Shown: positions 8,367 to 17,240, counted from the first letter of the stretch. The stretch: 64,000 nucleotides of DNA from Paenibacillus sp. Soil750 (GCF_001428045.1 NZ_LMSD01000010.1:201434-265433); one strand, 5' to 3'. The notes: generated by a model not told the origin, from the letters alone. Program-made: numbers and translations.

Positions 8367-9122
8367 ATGTATAAGGTACTCATGATCGAAGATGATGCGA
8401 TGATCGGTGATATGGTCACGATGTATTTGAAAGAAGAGGGTTTTCATGTCATCCGAGAGGAGAATGGGACGAGTGGGATTGCCGTAATACCGCAATTTCA
8501 ACCTGATCTGATTCTGCTGGACTGGGTGCTGCCAGATATGGACGGGCTAGCGATTTGTCGCCAAGTTCGTGAGACCTCAAGTGTGCCGATCATGATAGTT
8601 TCTATGAAAAATAAAATCGTTGAACGCGTCAACGCCCTAGGAGCGGGTGCGGATGACTTCATGTGTAAGCCGTTTAGTATGCATGAATTGATTGCAAGAG
8701 CCCATGCACTTATTCGCCGTGCGCAAAGATATCCATCCATGAATCAGATTCCTGATGCGCAGTCGAGACACCAAGAGCAGGAAGAAGTAAAACCAGCTAA
8801 ATCAACTGTACTTGCGGCTGTCATGGATAAGCAGGATAAGATAACATTGAATACGAACACACGTTCCATGAGTGTGTATGGTGAGATTGTTGAGACAACG
8901 TATTCGGAATTCGAAATTATGAGATGCTTTATTAACAACCCAGGTCGCGTGTACAGTCGCGAAGATCTATTACAAACCGTGCGCGGATTTGATTCTTTCG
9001 TGACTGACAGGGCTATTGATGTACATATTGCAAATCTTCGGAAGAAGATCGAAGACAACCCCAAAGAGCCGAAATGGATTCGGACCGTTTGGGGTGTTGG
9101 ATATAAATTTGTGCACATGTAA
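8367..9122 (+). CDS. OmpR/PhoB-family response regulator (no adjacent kinase)
   Basis: A 251-residue two-component response regulator. The receiver domain has the acidic pair in MIEDDAM, the phosphoacceptor Asp in LLDWVLPDMDG (near 51-52) and Lys in CKPFS. A roughly 45-residue polar linker is followed by a winged-helix DNA-binding domain ending in IRTVWGVGYKF. The Shine-Dalgarno site is GAAGGTGG. No histidine kinase lies next to it, and the following gene is on the opposite strand, so the partner is encoded elsewhere. Its position 57 bp after ktrA suggests co-transcription with, and perhaps control of, potassium uptake (inference). It converges on the LysR gene with only 16 bp between stops. 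Confidence 0.9.
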   Translation: MYKVLMIEDDAMIGDMVTMYLKEEGFHVIREENGTSGIAVIPQFQPDLILLDWVLPDMDGLAICRQVRETSSVPIMIVSMKNKIVERVNALGAGADDFMCKPFSMHELIARAHALIRRAQRYPSMNQIPDAQSRHQEQEEVKPAKSTVLAAVMDKQDKITLNTNTRSMSVYGEIVETTYSEFEIMRCFINNPGRVYSREDLLQTVRGFDSFVTDRAIDVHIANLRKKIEDNPKEPKWIRTVWGVGYKFVHM

Positions 9123-9138
9123 GGGTAAGTGGTTCAGG

Positions 9139-10035
9139 CTAGCGGCGCTTTGCAAAATAGTTGATCGCTTGGGCGACAAACTTCATTGATTCCGCATTAT
9201 CTGCTGAGTGATCGGAGTAGATCAGTGAGGTTGTTCGTTTCGTTTGTTCTAATTCTTGTAGTTCTTTTAAAATTAGTTCATTATTCTGAATTAAATCTTC
9301 ACGTAAATAGGATTTGGGCAATAAGGTTGCTGTCTTGCAGGTAGAGACGAGCCGTATGATCGCTTCAAAGGAATCGATCTCCATTTGAACATTGGGGAAT
9401 ATCGTGAAACGATTGAACAGCTCGTCCATCAGAATGCGATACCATGTACCTTTGGAAAAGAGGATCATCGGCAGTTCATTCAGATCCTTCATCGTAATCT
9501 CCGTACGATCGATTAAGGGATGTCCGGATGGAAGCACCAGGCTGAGATGGTCGTCGAACAAAGGCTCACAGTGGAGGCTAGTCGCATTAATTTGAGAGGC
9601 AACGATGCCGATATCCACTTTATTGTCTTTGACCAAGGATACAATCTCATGCGTTTTGCCGGTAAGAAGCTTGATATCAGTGAGTGGATAGTCCTGCAAA
9701 TAATCCGTAATGAGATCAGGCAACGTAGATTGGAGTGTTGTCAGAGAGGCTCCGATAGTAAGTGATGACGGGCTACCCGCGGCTTTATAACTATGAAGAG
9801 CTTGCTTGAACTTCCGCTCAAGATGACGCTTCTCTAAGGCGTGATCGTAGCAAATTTGCCCCGCTTTCGTTAACTCCAGTCGTTTCCCCTTCCGGATAAA
9901 AAGCTCCACCCCAAGCTCATCTTCCAGCTTCATAATTTTTCGCGATAGGGCAGGCTGTGAAATGTTTAACAATTGTGACGCTTTGTTAAGACTGACTTGT
10001 TCGACTACGATGGCGAAGACATCTAAAAGCTCCAA
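9139..10035 (-). CDS. LysR-family transcriptional regulator
   Basis: A 298-residue LysR-type regulator with an N-terminal winged HTH (SLNKASQLLNISQPALSRKI, about 15-34) and a periplasmic-binding-protein-like effector domain (about 88-298). The start is TTG at 10035, supported by GAGGGAAACG just upstream and by the usual LysR beginning (MELLDVF). It is divergent from sdhCAB with 279 bp between the starts, the classic arrangement for a LysR protein that regulates the neighbouring operon, so it may control succinate dehydrogenase. It resembles CitR/CcpC-class regulators only in context, and the ligand is unknown. Confidence 0.88.
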   Translation of the reverse strand: MELLDVFAIVVEQVSLNKASQLLNISQPALSRKIMKLEDELGVELFIRKGKRLELTKAGQICYDHALEKRHLERKFKQALHSYKAAGSPSSLTIGASLTTLQSTLPDLITDYLQDYPLTDIKLLTGKTHEIVSLVKDNKVDIGIVASQINATSLHCEPLFDDHLSLVLPSGHPLIDRTEITMKDLNELPMILFSKGTWYRILMDELFNRFTIFPNVQMEIDSFEAIIRLVSTCKTATLLPKSYLREDLIQNNELILKELQELEQTKRTTSLIYSDHSADNAESMKFVAQAINYFAKRR

Positions 10036-10207
10036 ACGTTTCCCTCATCTCTATATGTGAAATAGTTATAAGTAGATATAAAAAAACGGCACTTCCATTA
10101 TAAGCGCGAAAGAGGTACGATGTACATGTCACAAATTAGCTATATTTCGTGGACCTTTGTGTATAATCATTGACTGAATTGGCAAAATAGGCGTGGATGA
10201 TTATGGG

Positions 10208-10236
10208 TTGACGCTCGTTTGCGGCGAGAGTACAAT
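10208..10236 (+). promoter_or_regulatory. Sigma-A promoter of sdhCAB
   Basis: TTGACG (10208-10213) and TACAAT (10231-10236) with a 17-bp spacer, about 80 bases before the sdhC start. The AT-rich stretch around 10060-10085 between the divergent genes could hold a LysR site, but no clear T-N11-A dyad stands out. Confidence 0.68.
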
Positions 10237-10314
10237 GATATGTGGCTTGTTTTGTCAAAACTTGTCGGATGTTTGTTGTGATTGAATTTTGTTGAGGGGG
10301 GAATTGGTTACATT

Positions 10315-10968
10315 ATGAGTAATTCGTATTACTTTCGAAAGATCCACTCGTTACTAGGTGTCATTCCGGTGGGCTTCTTTCTTTTTGAGCATTTGCTCAC
10401 TAATTATGAAGCGACCAAAGGACCTGAAGCCTTCCTGGATCAAATTAACTGGTTGAACGATTTGCCGTTACGATTGTTATTGGAAATCGTGGGAATCTGG
10501 CTTCCACTTCTTTACCATGCCGTTTATGGACTTTATGTAGCGTATCAATCACGTAATAACGTATCAAGCTACGGGTATTTCCGTAATACGATGTTTATGT
10601 TGCAACGTGTGACAGGGGTACTTACATTCTTGTTCATCGTATGGCATCTATTCGAGACTCGCGTTCAGGTTGCCCTAGGCAACGTGGCGCATGAAGCTCT
10701 CGGCAATACGATGCATGATATTGCGACGAATCCAGTTATCTTCACGTTATATCTAGTTGGGATTGTTTCTGCAACATTCCATTTCACGAACGGCCTATGG
10801 TCATTCCTTGTGAGCTGGGGGATTACAATTGGACCGCGTGCGCAACGCTTTTCGACGATCATTACAATGGGCTTGTTCGTTCTAATGACGGTGATGTTTA
10901 TTATGTCATTAACTGCGTTTACAGGTACAGAATTTTCAGTTCCAGTAGAAGCGCATACGGGGAAATAA
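10315..10968 (+). CDS. sdhC: Succinate dehydrogenase cytochrome b558 subunit
   Basis: A 217-residue membrane anchor of respiratory complex II. It has five hydrophobic segments and histidines suited to bind haem b (FLFEHLLTN, LYHAVYGLY, WHLFETR, FHFTNGLWSF), typical of the Bacillus-type two-haem SdhC. An in-frame TTG lies 33 bases upstream, but TGAGGGGGGAA is placed correctly for the ATG at 10315, so that start is used. It is the first gene of sdhCAB, 16 bp before sdhA, and passes electrons from succinate to menaquinone. Confidence 0.94.
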   Translation: MSNSYYFRKIHSLLGVIPVGFFLFEHLLTNYEATKGPEAFLDQINWLNDLPLRLLLEIVGIWLPLLYHAVYGLYVAYQSRNNVSSYGYFRNTMFMLQRVTGVLTFLFIVWHLFETRVQVALGNVAHEALGNTMHDIATNPVIFTLYLVGIVSATFHFTNGLWSFLVSWGITIGPRAQRFSTIITMGLFVLMTVMFIMSLTAFTGTEFSVPVEAHTGK

Positions 10969-10984
10969 GGGAGGGTGAACAGAA

Positions 10985-12748
10985 GTGGCTAATTCAAAAA
11001 TCATCGTCGTCGGCGGAGGCCTTGCGGGACTCATGGCGACAATTAAAGCGGCAGAGGCCGGAGTTCATGTGCAATTGTTCTCCTTGGTTCCTGTTAAACG
11101 TTCCCACTCCGTATGTGCGCAAGGCGGCATTAACGGTGCGGTGAATACGAAGGGTGAAGGTGACTCCACATGGGAGCACTTTGACGATACAGTTTACGGG
11201 GGAGATTTCTTAGCGAATCAACCTCCTGTTAAAGCATTATGCGACGCGGCTCCAGGAATCATTCACTTAATGGACCGTATGGGCGTTATGTTTAACCGTA
11301 CACCAGAAGGTTTGCTTGATTTCCGTCGTTTCGGTGGTACCAAATATCACCGTACAGCTTTCGCTGGTGCAACAACGGGTCAACAACTTTTGTATGCTTT
11401 GGATGAGCAAGTACGTCGTTGGGAAACAGCGGGTCTCGTAACGAAATTCGAACACTGGGAATTCCTAGGTTCGGTTATTGATGACGAAGGCGTATGCCGT
11501 GGTATCGCGGCACAAGATTTGCGCAGCATGGAAATTCAAACGTTCCCAGCTGACGCGGTTATCTTGGCAACAGGTGGTCCTGGGATCATTTTCGGGAAAA
11601 CAACGAATTCCGTCATTAACACAGGTACAGCAGCAAGTGCGGTTTACCAACAAGGCGTGAAATACGCGAATGGTGAAATGATTCAAATTCACCCAACGGC
11701 GATTCCGGGAGACGACAAGCTGCGCTTGATGTCCGAATCAGCACGTGGTGAGGGTGGACGTATTTGGACTTACAAAGACGGTAAGCCTTGGTACTTCCTT
11801 GAAGAGAAATACCCAGCCTACGGTAACCTTGTTCCTCGTGATATTGCAACGCGTGAGATTTTCTCCGTGTGTATTGATCAGAAGCTTGGTATTAATGGCG
11901 AGAACATGGTGTACTTGGATCTTTCTCATAAAGACCCGAAAGAGCTTGATATTAAGCTCGGCGGTATTATGGAAATTTACGAGAAGTTCATGGGCGATGA
12001 CCCGCGTAAAATTCCAATGAAAATTTTCCCAGCGGTTCATTATTCGATGGGCGGCATGTGGGTTGACTATAACATGATGACGAACATTCCAGGCCTCTTC
12101 GCAGCAGGTGAGTGTGAGTATCAGCATCACGGTGCAAACCGTTTGGGCGCGAACTCCCTCGTTTCCGCGATTTATGACGGCATGGTCTCTGGTCCAAAAG
12201 CGGTTGAGTATATTCGCGGCTTATCCAAGCATGCGGATGATACGTCCTCCATCATTTATGATCGTGAGAAGAAACGCCATCAAGATCGTTATGAGAGCTT
12301 GCTCAAAATGAACAACGGTACGGAAAATGCGTACGTGCTTCATAAAGAGCTTGGCGACATGATGAATGCTAACATGACGGTTGTTCGTTACAACGATCGT
12401 TTGACTGAAACGATTGGCAAGATCAAAGACTTGAAAGAGCGTTACAATAACATTAACATCACGGATACGGCACGTTGGAACAACCAAGGGGTTGCGTTCA
12501 CACGCCAACTTTGGAACATGTTCGAGCTTGCAGAAGCGATGACAGTTGGTGCCTTGATGCGTGATGAGAGTCGTGGTGCGCATTACAAGCCTGATTTCCC
12601 AGAGCGTGATGATGATAACTTCATGAAAACGACAATCGCAGACTGGACGCCAGATGGTCCTAAGATTTCGTATGATGAAATTGATGTATCGTTGATTAAA
12701 CCTCGTAAACGTGACTACTCCACGGAGAAGAAAAAGGAGGGATCCTGA
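10985..12748 (+). CDS. sdhA: Succinate dehydrogenase flavoprotein subunit
   Basis: The 587-residue catalytic subunit of complex II, oxidising succinate to fumarate. Its FAD-binding dinucleotide fold begins at once (VVGGGLAGLMA). The His that carries covalent FAD is in SHSVCAQGGING, and the substrate-site motif IQIHPTAIPGDD and the active-site region SARGEGGRIW are present. Translation starts at GTG 10985 after GGGAGGGTGAAC. It is tightly packed between sdhC and sdhB. Confidence 0.97.
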   Translation: MANSKIIVVGGGLAGLMATIKAAEAGVHVQLFSLVPVKRSHSVCAQGGINGAVNTKGEGDSTWEHFDDTVYGGDFLANQPPVKALCDAAPGIIHLMDRMGVMFNRTPEGLLDFRRFGGTKYHRTAFAGATTGQQLLYALDEQVRRWETAGLVTKFEHWEFLGSVIDDEGVCRGIAAQDLRSMEIQTFPADAVILATGGPGIIFGKTTNSVINTGTAASAVYQQGVKYANGEMIQIHPTAIPGDDKLRLMSESARGEGGRIWTYKDGKPWYFLEEKYPAYGNLVPRDIATREIFSVCIDQKLGINGENMVYLDLSHKDPKELDIKLGGIMEIYEKFMGDDPRKIPMKIFPAVHYSMGGMWVDYNMMTNIPGLFAAGECEYQHHGANRLGANSLVSAIYDGMVSGPKAVEYIRGLSKHADDTSSIIYDREKKRHQDRYESLLKMNNGTENAYVLHKELGDMMNANMTVVRYNDRLTETIGKIKDLKERYNNINITDTARWNNQGVAFTRQLWNMFELAEAMTVGALMRDESRGAHYKPDFPERDDDNFMKTTIADWTPDGPKISYDEIDVSLIKPRKRDYSTEKKKEGS

Positions 12749-12750
12749 TC

Positions 12751-13515
12751 ATGGCTGAGACACTAAGCGCAACGAAAACCGTGAAGTTTATCGTGACTCG
12801 TCAAGAGAGTCCGGATTCCAAACCGTACACAGAGGAGTTTGAAGTTCCTTATCGCGCGAACATGAACGTGATTAGCGGTTTGATGGAAGTTCAGCGTAAC
12901 CCTAAGAATGCGAATGGCGACAAAACAACACCAGTATGTTGGGAATCCAACTGTCTGGAAGAAGTATGTGGCGCTTGTTCGATGGTCATCAATGGGAAGC
13001 CGCGTCAAGCTTGTTCCGCGCTTGTAGATAAGCTGGAGCAGCCGATTCGTGTAGCACCAATGAGCACATTCCCGGTTATGCGTGACCTAGTTATTGACCG
13101 TGGACGCATGTTCAACGCGTTGAAAAAGGTTAAAGCATGGGTTCCAATTGACGGAACCTACGATCTTGGTCCTGGACCACGTATGGCGGAGTCGAAGCGT
13201 CAATGGGCTTATGAGTTGTCCAAATGTATGACATGCGGCGTGTGTTTGGAAGCTTGTCCGAACGTAAACGACAAAAACTCGTTTATCGGACCTTCCGCAC
13301 TTTCCCAAGTTCGTCTATTCAATGCTCACCCAACGGGTGAGATGAACAAAGACGAGCGTTTGGATACGCTGATGACAGACGGCGGTATCGAAGGCTGCGG
13401 TAACTCGCAGAACTGCGTACGCTCCTGTCCGAAGGGTATTCCGCTTACGACTTCGATCGCAGCTTTGAACGCGGACACGACGAAGCACTTGTTCAAGAAA
13501 TGGTTAGGCGTGTAA
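12751..13515 (+). CDS. sdhB: Succinate dehydrogenase iron-sulfur subunit
   Basis: A 254-residue subunit that carries electrons from FAD to the membrane anchor. Three cysteine clusters are visible: the [2Fe-2S] ligands in CWESNCLEEVCGAC with a distal Cys in RQAC, the [4Fe-4S] motif CMTCGVCLEACP, and the [3Fe-4S]-type motif CGNSQNCVRSCPKG. The Shine-Dalgarno AAAGGAGGG is inside the sdhA 3' end, and the ATG is 2 bases after the sdhA stop, so translation is coupled. A strong terminator follows. Confidence 0.97.
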   Translation: MAETLSATKTVKFIVTRQESPDSKPYTEEFEVPYRANMNVISGLMEVQRNPKNANGDKTTPVCWESNCLEEVCGACSMVINGKPRQACSALVDKLEQPIRVAPMSTFPVMRDLVIDRGRMFNALKKVKAWVPIDGTYDLGPGPRMAESKRQWAYELSKCMTCGVCLEACPNVNDKNSFIGPSALSQVRLFNAHPTGEMNKDERLDTLMTDGGIEGCGNSQNCVRSCPKGIPLTTSIAALNADTTKHLFKKWLGV

Positions 13516-13530
13516 GCAACGCTGATAATG

Positions 13531-13568
13531 AAGTCCGTCCTCCCGGAGTGGGAGTGACGGGCTTTTTT
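13531..13568 (+). terminator. Intrinsic terminator of sdhCAB
   Basis: Stem AAGTCCGTC-TCCC / GGGA-GACGGGCTT followed by TTTTTTG, 16 bases past the sdhB stop. Confidence 0.85.
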
Positions 13569-13618
13569 GTTTTTGGCGGTGACGTCGATAATCCCCAACG
13601 AGACTCGCGTCGCGGAAT

Positions 13619-13649
13619 AACAAAAAGACCTGAGTCAGACTCTCAGGTC
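13619..13649 (-). terminator. Intrinsic terminator of the 65-residue gene
   Basis: Perfect GACCTGAG / CTCAGGTC stem followed on the minus strand by TTTTTGTTATT, 20 bases past the stop. Confidence 0.78.
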
Positions 13650-13669
13650 ATCTGGATCATGTGAAGAGG

Positions 13670-13867
13670 TTAGTGAGCTGCGGGGTAGTCGAGTAATTCT
13701 GGTGCATCATACTTATTTATAGGGGACATCAATTGAGGGTGCTGGGAAGAAGGATTGGATGTTAGGAGATCCGCATTGAGTGGTGAAGATACTTTCAGGA
13801 TCATCGCCGCGGTTGGTTGTTTGTGCTTATTATCTAACATGTGAATGTGGAAATGAATAGAATGCAT
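13670..13867 (-). CDS. Hypothetical 65-residue protein
   Basis: I do not recognise this protein. It is His-rich at the N terminus (MHSIHFHIHMLDNKHKQP), hydrophilic overall, has no signal peptide or membrane span, and ends in PELLDYPAAH. It is supported as a real gene by a strong GGAGGTG Shine-Dalgarno site 5 bases before the ATG, a promoter-like pair at 13902-13931 and a terminator immediately downstream, making a complete one-gene unit. Its promoter lies back to back with the one driving the riboswitch transcript. The paired histidines could bind metal, but that is only a guess. Confidence 0.6.
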   Translation of the reverse strand: MHSIHFHIHMLDNKHKQPTAAMILKVSSPLNADLLTSNPSSQHPQLMSPINKYDAPELLDYPAAH

Positions 13868-13901
13868 CGCGACACCTCCATTTAGATGTGTTATATGTTA
13901 T

Positions 13902-13931
13902 ATAATATTACGCATATACTCGTTTTGACAA
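13902..13931 (-). promoter_or_regulatory. Promoter candidate for the 65-residue gene
   Basis: On the minus strand TTGTCA and TATTAT are separated by 18 bp, about 35 bases before the start codon. Confidence 0.5.
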
Positions 13932-13957
13932 TCAATAATTTATTTGTGTTATATATA

Positions 13958-13986
13958 TTGACATGAGTAACCAATCTAAGTATGAT
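13958..13986 (+). promoter_or_regulatory. Sigma-A promoter of the riboswitch/ABC operon
   Basis: Consensus TTGACA (13958-13963), 17-bp spacer and TATGAT (13981-13986), placing the transcription start near 13993, about 40 bases before the aptamer. Confidence 0.78.
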
Positions 13987-14031
13987 ATAAACAAAAGTAA
14001 GACAACGAAGAAACAACCGCATAGCAAACTT

Positions 14032-14132
14032 GTTTTCTAGGGTTCCGCGATAGAATGAAGGCTATCGGTCAGGTCCAAGAGAAGACACACGATGAGCTTC
14101 ATCGTGCACACGGAGGGATAAAAGCCCGGGAG
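14032..14132 (+). promoter_or_regulatory. ykkC-type riboswitch, likely guanidine-I class
   Basis: The leader carries the ordered conserved blocks of the ykkC motif: CTAGGGTTCCG (from about 14037), GGTCAGGTCCAAGAGAAG (14068-14085), ACACACG, then CACACGGAGGGATAAAAGCC ending in GCCCGGGAG (14124-14132). Guanidine-I members of this family turn genes on when guanidinium binds by blocking a downstream terminator. Here the last aptamer segment, GCCCGG, is also the 5' arm of a terminator at 14121-14170, as expected for that mechanism. The downstream NitT/TauT-type ABC importer is a gene type known to associate with guanidine-I riboswitches. Subtype-2 ykkC RNAs (ppGpp, PRPP or nucleotide sensors) are the alternative and differ in a few core positions. 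Confidence 0.85.
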
Positions 14133-14170
14133 GATATCAGGATATGATATCATTCCGGGCTTTTCCTTTT
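14121..14170 (+). terminator. Riboswitch expression-platform terminator
   Basis: AAAGCCCGG (14121-14129) pairs with CCGGGCTTTT (14155-14164), enclosing a second GGATATC / GATATC hairpin, and is followed by a T-rich stretch. The 5' arm overlaps the conserved 3' end of the aptamer, so the two structures exclude each other. Confidence 0.8.
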
Positions 14171-14200
14171 ACCATTTTATACAGAGAGGGAGTTCGGGGA

Positions 14201-15220
14201 ATGAGACAAAAAACAATATTTCTGATGTTGGCGGTATTATTAACTTTTACAGTAATCAGCGGATGTGGAAGTAAAGAGGCGAGTACGCAAGCAGGAGGGA
14301 GCAAGGAGCCGATCAAGTTGGCGCTTAGTCCATGGCCGGGCTGGTTCGTGTGGTACCTCGTGAAGGAGAAGGGCTTTTTCGAGAAAAATGGCGTAAACGT
14401 GGATCTGGTCTGGTTCCCCGTATATAGTGACTCCCTATCCGCACTAGCTTCAGGAAAAGTGGATGCAAACAGTCAAACGCTAAGTGATACGCTGGCTCCG
14501 GCGAGTAAAGGCATTAAGCTCAAAGCCGTGCTGGTCAATGATAACTCCAATGGCGGCGACGGTGTTGTCGTGAAGCCAAGTATCAACTCTCTGAAAGATT
14601 TGAAAGGTAAGAAAGTAGCGACTGAACTTGGAACGGTCGATCATCTTCTGATGCTGACTGCGCTTGAGAAAGCAGGATTAGCAGAGAAGGATGTCTCCTA
14701 TACGAATATGACAGTCAACGATGCAGGGCCAGCGTTCATAGCGGGTAATCTGGATGCTGCGGTACTCTGGGAGCCATTCCTAAGCAAAGCCATTCAAGAG
14801 GGGAAAGGGAAGCTGCTCTTCTCATCCAAGGACACACCAGGTTTGATCCCTGACTTGCTCGTATTTAAAGAAGAAATTACGAAAAATCGTCCAGACGATG
14901 TGAAAAAAATCATTAACGCTTGGTTCGACGCATTGGATTACTGGAAAGCGAACCCAGAAGAGTCTTTAAAAATTATGGCTAAAGCGGCAGAGACGCCGAT
15001 CGATGAATACAAAGCTGGCGTGGACAGCGTGAAGATTTTCCAACTGGAAGATAACGTTAAAGCTTTCACCAAAGGGGATTCCTATGAATCACTGGCGTTT
15101 ACTTCTGGAAAGACAGCTGAATTCTTGAAAGGCTTAGATATGCTGAGTACAATACCGAAAGCAGAAACCTTCTTGGATGGCCATTTTGTGGAGGAAGTCA
15201 TGAAGGAACGTAAGAAATAA
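14201..15220 (+). CDS. ABC transporter substrate-binding lipoprotein (NitT/TauT family)
   Basis: A 339-residue lipoprotein with a signal ending in the lipobox ISGC (Cys22), then an SsuA/TauA-like periplasmic-binding fold (LALSPWPGWFVWYLVKEKG; KKVATELGTVDHLLML; AAVLWEPFLSKA). Family members bind nitrate, sulfonates, thiamine precursors and similar small molecules. Because the operon follows a guanidine-I-type riboswitch, the ligand is probably guanidine or a related guanidino compound (inference). The ATG at 14201, after GAGAGGGAG, is preferred: the in-frame upstream ATG lies inside the terminator hairpin, and only the later start gives a proper signal peptide. Confidence 0.88.
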   Translation: MRQKTIFLMLAVLLTFTVISGCGSKEASTQAGGSKEPIKLALSPWPGWFVWYLVKEKGFFEKNGVNVDLVWFPVYSDSLSALASGKVDANSQTLSDTLAPASKGIKLKAVLVNDNSNGGDGVVVKPSINSLKDLKGKKVATELGTVDHLLMLTALEKAGLAEKDVSYTNMTVNDAGPAFIAGNLDAAVLWEPFLSKAIQEGKGKLLFSSKDTPGLIPDLLVFKEEITKNRPDDVKKIINAWFDALDYWKANPEESLKIMAKAAETPIDEYKAGVDSVKIFQLEDNVKAFTKGDSYESLAFTSGKTAEFLKGLDMLSTIPKAETFLDGHFVEEVMKERKK

Positions 15221-15242
15221 AGGCTGAACAGGAGGGCTGCAG

Positions 15243-16061
15243 ATGGAAACGCTGGTGAAAAAAAGTCGCAAGTCCACATTGTTTGCCATACGGGGTGAAA
15301 TTAGCCGTAAATCATATATGTCTGGTGTCGTGCTTATCATTGCGGTTCTATTGTTGTTCTGGAGCGTGATGAGCTACGGCAACTTAGTAAATCGTACATT
15401 CCTTCCAACGCCGGATCAGGTGCTCCGGCAGTTTGGGATTCAATTACAGAACCCTGTGTTCTGGCAAAATGTGTGGATAAGTATTTTCCGAGTTGGCGGT
15501 GGATTCTTGCTCGCTTGTCTAATCGGGATACCACTTGGGATTTTGGCGGGTACGTATCGGTTTGCTGAAGCTATTCTAGTACCACCTACTGAATTTATTC
15601 GGTATATGCCTGCGACGGCGTTCATTCCCTTGATCATGGTGTGGGCGGGGATCGGCGAGTGGGCAAAGGTCCTCGTAATCTTCCTAGGGTGCTTCTTCCA
15701 ATTGATGCTGATGGTTGCAGATAATACACGGTCGGTGTCCAATGATCTACTGCAGACCTCGTATACACTTGGTGCAAAACGCTGGCAAGTGATCGAGAAG
15801 GTGCTCATTCCTGCACTCCTACCAGATTTGATGAATACACTGCGCTTAATTATTGGATGGGCATGGACGTATCTGGTTGTAGCAGAGTTGGTTGCGGCTA
15901 GCAGTGGTCTTGGATTTTCGATCATGAAGGCGCAGAGGTTCTTAAACACGGATCAAATTTTTGTGGGAATTATTGCGATTGGTTTGCTAGGCTTATTAAC
16001 GGATCGCACATTTGCTTATTGTCATAAGCGGTTTTTCCCATGGTTGGAAGGAGGGCGTTGA
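15243..16061 (+). CDS. ABC transporter permease (NitT/TauT family)
   Basis: A 272-residue inner-membrane permease with about six spans and the EAA-type cytoplasmic loop ([22 protein letters not shown] shortened: [16 protein letters not shown]) that contacts the ATPase. GIPLGILAG and [12 protein letters not shown] are typical of SsuC/TauC-like permeases. The Shine-Dalgarno site is AGGAGG. It is the second gene of the riboswitch-controlled operon, and its stop is one base before the ATPase start. Confidence 0.92.
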   Translation: METLVKKSRKSTLFAIRGEISRKSYMSGVVLIIAVLLLFWSVMSYGNLVNRTFLPTPDQVLRQFGIQLQNPVFWQNVWISIFRVGGGFLLACLIGIPLGILAGTYRFAEAILVPPTEFIRYMPATAFIPLIMVWAGIGEWAKVLVIFLGCFFQLMLMVADNTRSVSNDLLQTSYTLGAKRWQVIEKVLIPALLPDLMNTLRLIIGWAWTYLVVAELVAASSGLGFSIMKAQRFLNTDQIFVGIIAIGLLGLLTDRTFAYCHKRFFPWLEGGR

Positions 16062-16062
16062 G

Positions 16063-16899
16063 ATGGAAGCATTGAACTTGGATTACAATAACGTGCCTTC
16101 TACGGGGACATTTGCAGGTGCAGGTACTGATACTGGTGTACGAAAAATTGAGGCAGTCGATGTTACGAAGGTATACAGTACGAAGAAGTCGCAATTCGTA
16201 GCATTGGATCGTGTGTCCTTTCACGTGGATGCGCATGAGTTTGTTAGCTTTGTCGGGCCTTCAGGCTGCGGGAAGTCCTCCTTATTGCGGATTATTGCTG
16301 GATTAGAGCCATTAACAATGGGGGATCTGAGTATCAACGGACATGAGATTGAAGGACCTGGTGCTGACAGAGGTATGGTCTTCCAGAGCTATACGTTGTT
16401 CCCTTGGCTATCCGTGAGAGAGAATATTGAATTCGGTTTGACGTTGAAGGGTGTTCCATTGTTCGAAAAGAGAGCGATAGCCGACCACTTTATGGAATTA
16501 GTCGGGTTGCATAAGTTCGCCAAATCATTGCCGAAGGAGCTTTCGGGCGGGATGAAGCAGCGGGTCGCGATCGCGCGAGCTTTGGCGAATAATCCGGGTG
16601 TGCTGCTCATGGATGAACCATTCGGCGCATTGGATCCGCAAACGAAAAATGCCATGCAAGAGCTGCTATTGCGCATTTGGGAAAAGGAGAAAACGACTGT
16701 TGTGTTCATCACGCACGATATCGAGGAAGCCATCTTCTTATCGCAGCGAGTGTATGTGATGCAGGCGCATCCAGGCACGATCCGCAGTGAGATTGCCATA
16801 CCACGCGGGATGCGGCAGGTGGAGGATGTGAAAGATTCTGAGGCTTTCGTGAAGCTGAAGAAGCAGATCATTTCGTTAATTGGGCATCACGACGAGTAA
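16063..16899 (+). CDS. ABC transporter ATP-binding protein (NitT/TauT family)
   Basis: A 278-residue ATPase with Walker [11 protein letters not shown]-loop [11 protein letters not shown], signature LSGGMKQR, Walker [13 protein letters not shown] and switch histidine ITHDIEEA, the standard SsuB/TauB pattern. An N-terminal extension of about 35 residues precedes the domain. The start at ATG 16063 fits GGAAGGAGGG inside the permease 3' end and gives a one-base gap. A longer in-frame version starting inside the permease gene is unlikely. A strong terminator follows, closing the three-gene importer operon. Confidence 0.93.
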   Translation: MEALNLDYNNVPSTGTFAGAGTDTGVRKIEAVDVTKVYSTKKSQFVALDRVSFHVDAHEFVSFVGPSGCGKSSLLRIIAGLEPLTMGDLSINGHEIEGPGADRGMVFQSYTLFPWLSVRENIEFGLTLKGVPLFEKRAIADHFMELVGLHKFAKSLPKELSGGMKQRVAIARALANNPGVLLMDEPFGALDPQTKNAMQELLLRIWEKEKTTVVFITHDIEEAIFLSQRVYVMQAHPGTIRSEIAIPRGMRQVEDVKDSEAFVKLKKQIISLIGHHDE

Positions 16900-16907
16900 G
16901 CACATAG

Positions 16908-16936
16908 GGGGCACCATAGCAGAGTGATCTGCTTGT
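16908..16936 (+). terminator. Intrinsic terminator of the ABC operon
   Basis: GGCACCA / TGGTGCC stem extended by AGCA / TGCT, followed by TTTTG. Confidence 0.8.
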
Positions 16937-17007
16937 GGTGCCTTTTGTGCTGGGTTGTTGGGGAGGCAATAAGCAAGCGCTGCTGTGCAGGGGTGGCGAT
17001 GGGTGAT

Positions 17008-17194
17008 ATAACTGGAAAATACCCAGCTATTTCGGGGGAAAGTCTCGCTTATGTTGAAATAACTGGAAAACATCCAGCTATTTTTAGCTGTTTTGCTCAA
17101 GAACCGTAGAAGCGAATAAATTAGCTACATGAAATCCATCTAATTCCGATTTTCGTCAATAAATCGAGAATGTAGATGGAGATTTTCCAGTTAT
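17008..17194. repeat. Four-part convergent-gap element, copy B
   Basis: Units start at 17008 and 17059 (both ATAACTGGAAAA), 17132 (AAATCCATCTAA, degenerate) and 17183 (TTTTCCAGTTAT), with steps of 51, 73 and 51 bp. The last two are inverted relative to the first two. The first two units are palindromic, each followed by CCAGCTATTT. The element fills the gap between the convergent ABC operon and PhyH-type gene. It is closely related in layout to 965-1150 and 39634-39820. Confidence 0.78.
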
Positions 17195-17240
17195 TCATTT
17201 TAAACGCCAAAAGAGTAACTGACATCCTATGCCATACGAC

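Noticed and set aside
10797..11144. Plus-strand frame bridging sdhC and sdhA
   Set aside because: It overlaps both conserved genes in another frame, and the translation resembles no protein.
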